Shown here: one piece after another, positions 61,201 through 64,000 of the stretch | How positions within the stretch are numbered: position 1 is the first letter of the stretch | Layout: the number at the start of each line of letters is the position of its first letter | Origin: Flammeovirgaceae bacterium UBA7330 | Lineage (GTDB): Bacteria > Bacteroidota > Bacteroidia > Cytophagales > Cyclobacteriaceae | Direction of reading: 5' to 3' | DNA length: 64,000 bases | Assembly: GCA_002471275.1 (NCBI GenBank) | Contig: DKPQ01000023.1 | Span: 478,102-542,101 of the forward strand | Program-made: the position numbers and the translations under genes | The notes under the pieces: model-generated | Database searches by the model: none | What the model was told of the DNA's origin: nothing | What the model saw: the letters and a program-made list of their open reading frames with translations, nothing else

Positions 61201-62493
61201 CCTGGCCAGCCTTACGAGTACTTCATTGAGGTGGTTTTCCTCATCCAGCCCATGTCTGTTGATCTCTATGTAGAAATTGTCCTTGAAGATGTCCAGCCAC
61301 CAGAGAAGTGCCTCTTCAGCCTGGTGCTCACCCACGTTCAGGATCAGGAAGGGGATCTCCCCTGCCAGGCCGCCACTCATGGCTATCACCCCCTCGCTGT
61401 ATTCTTTAATGAGTTCTTTGTCTACCCGTGGGTAAAGTCCATACAACCCTTCTATGTATCCGAGAGAGGTCAGCTTTACTAAATTCTCATAACCCTTTTT
61501 AGTCTTCGCTAAAAGGACCTGCTGAAATCGTTTGTCGGGATTGTCTTTGGTGAACTGTAATTTCTTTCTCTCCTCGGCAACAAACACTTCACATCCAACA
61601 ATCGGCTTGATCCCTGCATCCCTCGCAGCTTTTACAAACTTAAAGGCCCCAAACATATTCCCCAGGTCAGTCAGTGCTACGGCTGGCATTCCATAGTCTA
61701 TCGCCTTCTTTACAATGTTATTCACCTTGGGTGTGGCTTGTAACACAGAGAACTGACTGTGAACATGAAGATGACAGAAAGGACCTTTGATCTCCTTTAC
61801 ATCTACTTCTGTATCCCCTATTTTACCATCAGACTTCTCTCTGATCCAGGCAAAATTGGCTTCGGAAAGGTCAGGAGCTTCATACCCTATGTCTTCAGGC
61901 TTTGTGTCCTCCAACGTAGGGATGACACGCTTTTTCAGGAGTTCAAAAAATGCTTTAGCCGTGGCATCTACGTCATAAGCCGCATCGTGTGCATCCTGCA
62001 TGGGCTCTTCGAAGAGGATTTCATAAAGCTCTCCCAGTCTGGGTTGTTTGAGTCTTCCACCGATTCCACCTTGTAGCTTGCAAAAGTCAACCGTTTCGAC
62101 AGAAGTATCCGTGAATGGTATGCCTTCCAGCAAATTGGCCTGACCTGTGCGTAAAAATTCGGCACCCAGGATCTTATTGTCAAACTCGATGTTGTGCCCT
62201 ACCAGTGTGCTGGCCTTTTGAATATCCTGGGCAAATTGTTCGAGAACCTCTTTCAGGTCTGAACCCACCTCCATGGCACGGTCTGTAGATATACCATGGA
62301 TCTTTTCAGCATTGAAAGGAATTGTAAAGCCTCCGGGTTTGACTATTTTATTCCCCTGGCTAATCAAATTACCTTTCAGATCATGTAGCTGCCAGGCTAG
62401 CTGAACCAACCGGGGCCAGTTGTCCAAATCCTCGACAGGAGCTGTCTTATTGTGAGGTAATCCGGTGGTTTCAGTATCGAAAATGAGGTACAT
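58264..62493 (-). CDS. dnaE: DNA polymerase III alpha subunit with fused N-terminal 3'-5' exonuclease
   Basis: A 1409-residue replicative polymerase, about 240 residues longer than E. coli DnaE. Residues 1-190 are a DnaQ-like DEDDh exonuclease with DTETTG (Asp6, Glu8), GHNIEFDNKI (Asp105) and DAHDAAYD (His169, Asp174), all intact. The PHP domain begins with HLHVHSQFS (His241/243/245). The palm active site includes SLPDIDIDFDNEG, and a C-terminal OB fold and tau-binding region follow (ISLGGVVSSVQHRVSKRGN). Proofreading is thus built into the alpha chain and does not need a separate epsilon subunit. The PolC arrangement differs, with the exonuclease inserted inside PHP. trxA follows in the same direction. 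Confidence 0.96.
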   Translation of the reverse strand: MYLIFDTETTGLPHNKTAPVEDLDNWPRLVQLAWQLHDLKGNLISQGNKIVKPGGFTIPFNAEKIHGISTDRAMEVGSDLKEVLEQFAQDIQKASTLVGHNIEFDNKILGAEFLRTGQANLLEGIPFTDTSVETVDFCKLQGGIGGRLKQPRLGELYEILFEEPMQDAHDAAYDVDATAKAFFELLKKRVIPTLEDTKPEDIGYEAPDLSEANFAWIREKSDGKIGDTEVDVKEIKGPFCHLHVHSQFSVLQATPKVNNIVKKAIDYGMPAVALTDLGNMFGAFKFVKAARDAGIKPIVGCEVFVAEERKKLQFTKDNPDKRFQQVLLAKTKKGYENLVKLTSLGYIEGLYGLYPRVDKELIKEYSEGVIAMSGGLAGEIPFLILNVGEHQAEEALLWWLDIFKDNFYIEINRHGLDEENHLNEVLVRLARKHNVKIVAANELFYLDKEDSKAHDVLICIKENERQSTPIGRGRGFRPGLPNSNYYFKSPEEIKKDFTDLPEAIENIGDLVEQIEEFALEREVLLPKFEIPEGFKVPEDEQDGGNRGENKYLRHLTYEGARRRYPELTDEIKERIDFELETIEKTGYPGYFLIVQDFTSKAREMGVSVGPGRGSAAGSAVAYCIGITNVDPIAYDLLFERFLNPDRVSLPDIDIDFDNEGREKVIDYVVKKYGYTQVAQIITYGTMAPKSAIRDAGRVMELPLPETDAIAKLVPERPGVNFTKVFKEVKELEDLRKGKDLPSQVLNQATVLEGSLRNTGIHACGIIITPDDMTKFIPLARSKDSELLLTQFDNSVVESAGMLKMDFLGLKTLSIIKTAIENVKKRHGIEIDIDAIPLDDQKTYELYQKGDTNGTFQFESPGMQKHLRALKPDRLEDLIAMNALYRPGPMEYIPNFINRKHGKEPITYDLPEMEEYLGETYGITVYQEQVMLLSQKLAGFTKGEADQLRKAMGKKIFALLEKMKPKFLEGGKSNGHPEDKLEKIWKDWEAFAAYAFNKSHSTCYSVVAYQTGYLKANYPAEYMASVLTHNQSNIEKVSFFMEECKNQNIKVLGPHINESGLNFEVNKEGEIRFGLGAVKGTGESAVLDIIEKRDEHGSFDNIFDFASKVNLRSVNKKTFESLAKAGAFDCFNDYHRRQYVEAVGEEPSLIEKAIKYAGKLQMEEESAQVSLFGGDNGSSVTLPRVVHVEPYGEIEKLNIEKEMVGLYISGHPLDQFKFEMQYLVTGSLQELRDLENIKGREISLGGVVSSVQHRVSKRGNPFGQFVLEDFNDSYTFYLFGQDYLKFKPLLETGWFLYLTGSVQTRWNSEELEFKIINIEHLSEIRERMTKGLELQLKLDHLNETIIEEIEKYSQQYPGKNQLKLSVIGTFENRMISLEMMSRRFAIEVNDDFVKSLERWEEINYKVLVEK

Positions 62494-62615
62494 AGAGCAG
62501 CCCTATCTTATTGGTGGTTTAACAAAAAAAGTCCTGGAAAAACGATTAACAAATTAACAAAAGTCGGCTGAAATTCATCCCCTGAGAACAAGGTTAGTTA
62601 TCAACAATTTTGAAT

Positions 62616-63164
62616 TTACTTAATCGGTTTGTGAAGATTACCTGCCTGATAGTTGAGCGACTTGTCAAAGAAATCCATGAAAGCTTTCACTTCTTCTTCC
62701 ATTGCTCTTCGATATTGCAACCTGAGCAATTTATGCTTTCTGGAAGGCTCTGTGAGGTAAAATGAATAGATGTAGTCTTTATTGCCTTCTTTAAAGGGAC
62801 TTGTATCACTGGATAAGACACTTTCATCAACAAACACATCTTTTACATCATTGAATGTCAATGTCTTCCTGAAGAAAAAACCAGACCTTAATCGTACCTC
62901 TCTTCGCCCCTGATCAAACACCACCAGATTTGGAAATCTTCTTTTGTCGACTGTATAGGGTATGAGCAAAATGACCAACCCGATAAAATGCGCATAGCTA
63001 TGCCCCATATCCAGGCTGATATAGATAGTTAGTCCCCCCAGGATGGTAAAAACCAAAATCATGATCAATGAACCGGTAATGGATTTGGTAATTGTAGTTT
63101 TATCCATTCCACTGATCAGGGTATAGCCCTGCTCTTTTAGCAGTTGATTCAATGATGCGATCAT
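62616..63164 (-). CDS. Two-helix membrane protein of unknown function
   Basis: A 182-residue protein with a cytoplasmic N-terminus of about 30 residues, two transmembrane helices (about 32-52 and 58-72), and a C-terminal soluble domain. That domain (RRFPNLVVFDQGRREVRLRSGFFFRKTLTF) resembles a PH-like or bPH_2-type beta sheet followed by a helix. No family is certain. It lies 122 bases upstream of dnaE and divergent from the next gene. No promoter box was found. Confidence 0.62.
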   Translation of the reverse strand: MIASLNQLLKEQGYTLISGMDKTTITKSITGSLIMILVFTILGGLTIYISLDMGHSYAHFIGLVILLIPYTVDKRRFPNLVVFDQGRREVRLRSGFFFRKTLTFNDVKDVFVDESVLSSDTSPFKEGNKDYIYSFYLTEPSRKHKLLRLQYRRAMEEEVKAFMDFFDKSLNYQAGNLHKPIK

Positions 63165-63259
63165 GTATCTTGGGTTAAAGTATCTTAAGTTAACATATTA
63201 TTCTCATATAACTTATATCTTCAAGGGCACTAATTGGTTGGCTACTACCGTTAAATTTA

Positions 63260-63610
63260 ATGAAAACTTTTCTTTTCGTTTATAACGCTCGAAGCGGATC
63301 ACTTCATAAAGGGATTGATTTCTTTCATAAGATCATTAGCCCGGATACTTATACCTGCAACCTGTGCAAAATCACCCATGGCATCTTTGCAGAGCGGTCA
63401 AAATGGAAAACCTTTCGTAAACTGGAAAACGTTGAAATGAAATTTTATTATAAGGATGAGTTTGAAGCAAAGTTTGGTAAGAAGCTCAACTATCCGGTGG
63501 TATTGGACTCACGATCTTTAAATATATTGCTTAGTGATACTGAAATCAACAGGTTAACAACACTGGATGAGCTGATAGAGATCGTCAGAACAAAAGCAAA
63601 TGTCAAATAA
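63260..63610 (+). CDS. Protein of unknown function, 116 residues
   Basis: A small soluble alpha/beta protein. The opening MKTFLFVYNARSGSLHKGID, the CNLC pair (Cys34/Cys37) and the closing DELIEIVRTKANVK give the look of a thioredoxin- or glutaredoxin-like fold, but the CxxC is not at the canonical N-terminal position. I do not recognise the family. Its stop overlaps the start of the next gene by one base (TAATG), so the two are translationally coupled. Confidence 0.68.
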   Translation: MKTFLFVYNARSGSLHKGIDFFHKIISPDTYTCNLCKITHGIFAERSKWKTFRKLENVEMKFYYKDEFEAKFGKKLNYPVVLDSRSLNILLSDTEINRLTTLDELIEIVRTKANVK

Positions 63611-64000
63611 TGGAAAAAAGAAGGTCATTTTTTAAAAAACTTACAGGAATTACCGCGCTGCTTTCTGTGGGATTTCTAAATTTACGGGCTATGGGAAAAG
63701 CTAAAAAAATCAATGGCAGGTTTATTCACATGGTCTTCTTTTGGTTAAAGGATTCCACAAACCCCGATGAATTTATCAAAATCACAGAAGCCTTTGTGGA
63801 GCAGATTGATGAGGTCAATTCTTTTCATGTAGGGAAACCAGCAGGCACACCCCGGGAGGTCGTGGACAATACTTATCAGGTATCCCTGGTAGTGACTTTT
63901 GATAGCAAAGAAGAACAGGATGTCTACCAGGACCACCCTATTCATGTGAAGTACGTCGAAGACAATAAGGAAAAGTGGGAAACGGTGCAGATCTACGACA
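63610..64000 (+). CDS. Tat-exported Dabb (stress-responsive A/B barrel) protein, partial
   Basis: Runs off the right edge after 130 codons. The N-terminus has a twin-arginine motif (EKRRSFFKKLTGITALL) and a hydrophobic stretch, so it should be exported folded by the Tat system. After it comes a Dabb ferredoxin-like fold: FIHMVFFWLKDSTNPDEFIK, then SFHVGKPAGTPREVV and VVTFDSKEEQDVYQDHPIH with the conserved His near the end. Dabb proteins dimerise and bind small hydrophobic ligands or act as oxygenase-like enzymes. Only a few C-terminal residues seem to be missing. It is coupled to the preceding gene. Confidence 0.82.
   Translation, partial: MEKRRSFFKKLTGITALLSVGFLNLRAMGKAKKINGRFIHMVFFWLKDSTNPDEFIKITEAFVEQIDEVNSFHVGKPAGTPREVVDNTYQVSLVVTFDSKEEQDVYQDHPIHVKYVEDNKEKWETVQIYD

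Noticed and set aside
1..64000. tRNA, rRNA, CRISPR arrays, insertion sequences, prophage genes
   Set aside because: No T-loop or anticodon-arm pattern, regular spacer array, transposase or phage-structural motif was found while reading both strands by eye.

Overview
The window is a stretch of chromosome from a Bacteroidota bacterium, most likely a marine or aquatic member of the Cytophagales. The evidence is a fused LpxC-FabZ protein, a PorX-type response regulator, a glycoside hydrolase ending in a type IX secretion (T9SS) sorting domain, a TonB-dependent receptor paired with a DUF4249 lipoprotein, a DUF3276 protein, and promoters of the TTG-N17-19-TAnnTTTG class in place of sigma-70 boxes. 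No tRNA, rRNA, CRISPR array, insertion sequence or phage gene was recognised. These calls rest on reading translations and motifs; no database search was run.

Left part (1-10155). The first 74 bases on the minus strand are the N-terminus of a catalase-peroxidase (katG). An NAD-dependent epimerase and a DUF885 zinc-peptidase-like lipoprotein follow on the plus strand. A tightly coupled four-gene minus-strand operon then encodes a secreted protein of unknown function, a TonB-dependent receptor with an STN domain, a DUF4249 lipoprotein and an MG2-like (macroglobulin-fold) protein.

Sugar region (10380-24710). A GntR/LacI-type regulator heads a plus-strand operon for an FGGY sugar kinase, an L-rhamnose-isomerase-like enzyme, an NCS1-family permease, a 60-residue membrane protein and an esterase. 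The convergent minus-strand operon encodes a GH78-like alpha-L-rhamnosidase, a sulfatase with HEAT-like repeats and a clan GH-A hydrolase carrying a T9SS tail. A DUF1080 lipoprotein sits next to it. Together they look like a compact route from a sulfated rhamnose-containing polysaccharide to rhamnulose-1-phosphate. There is no SusCD pair and no aldolase in view.

Central part (24739-38891). The porX-tsaE-ald operon, an HD-domain hydrolase and the lpxD/lpxC-fabZ/lpxA/ABC-ATPase operon come first. A set of small genes follows: a lipoprotein, acylphosphatase, a secreted TPR/zinc-finger-like protein, and a deoxyhypusine-synthase-family enzyme. A very short membrane protein (36 residues) lies beside an ECF sigma factor and its partner protein, which joins an inner-membrane anchor to an outer-membrane barrel.

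Right part (39207-64000). This holds an exported agmatine-deiminase-family lipoprotein, a PAS histidine kinase with its receiver protein, ychF, an AI-2E family permease, DUF3276 and DUF58 proteins. Next are a ferredoxin divergent from a LuxC-like acyl-CoA reductase, aconitase, MsrA and an ABC-F ATPase. A 369-base noncoding stretch with a perfect DnaA box, other degenerate boxes and several hairpins precedes a minus-strand series: a membrane protein, a large Gly-rich repeat lipoprotein, thioredoxin, and a DNA polymerase III alpha subunit with an N-terminal proofreading exonuclease. A Tat-signal Dabb protein runs off the right edge.
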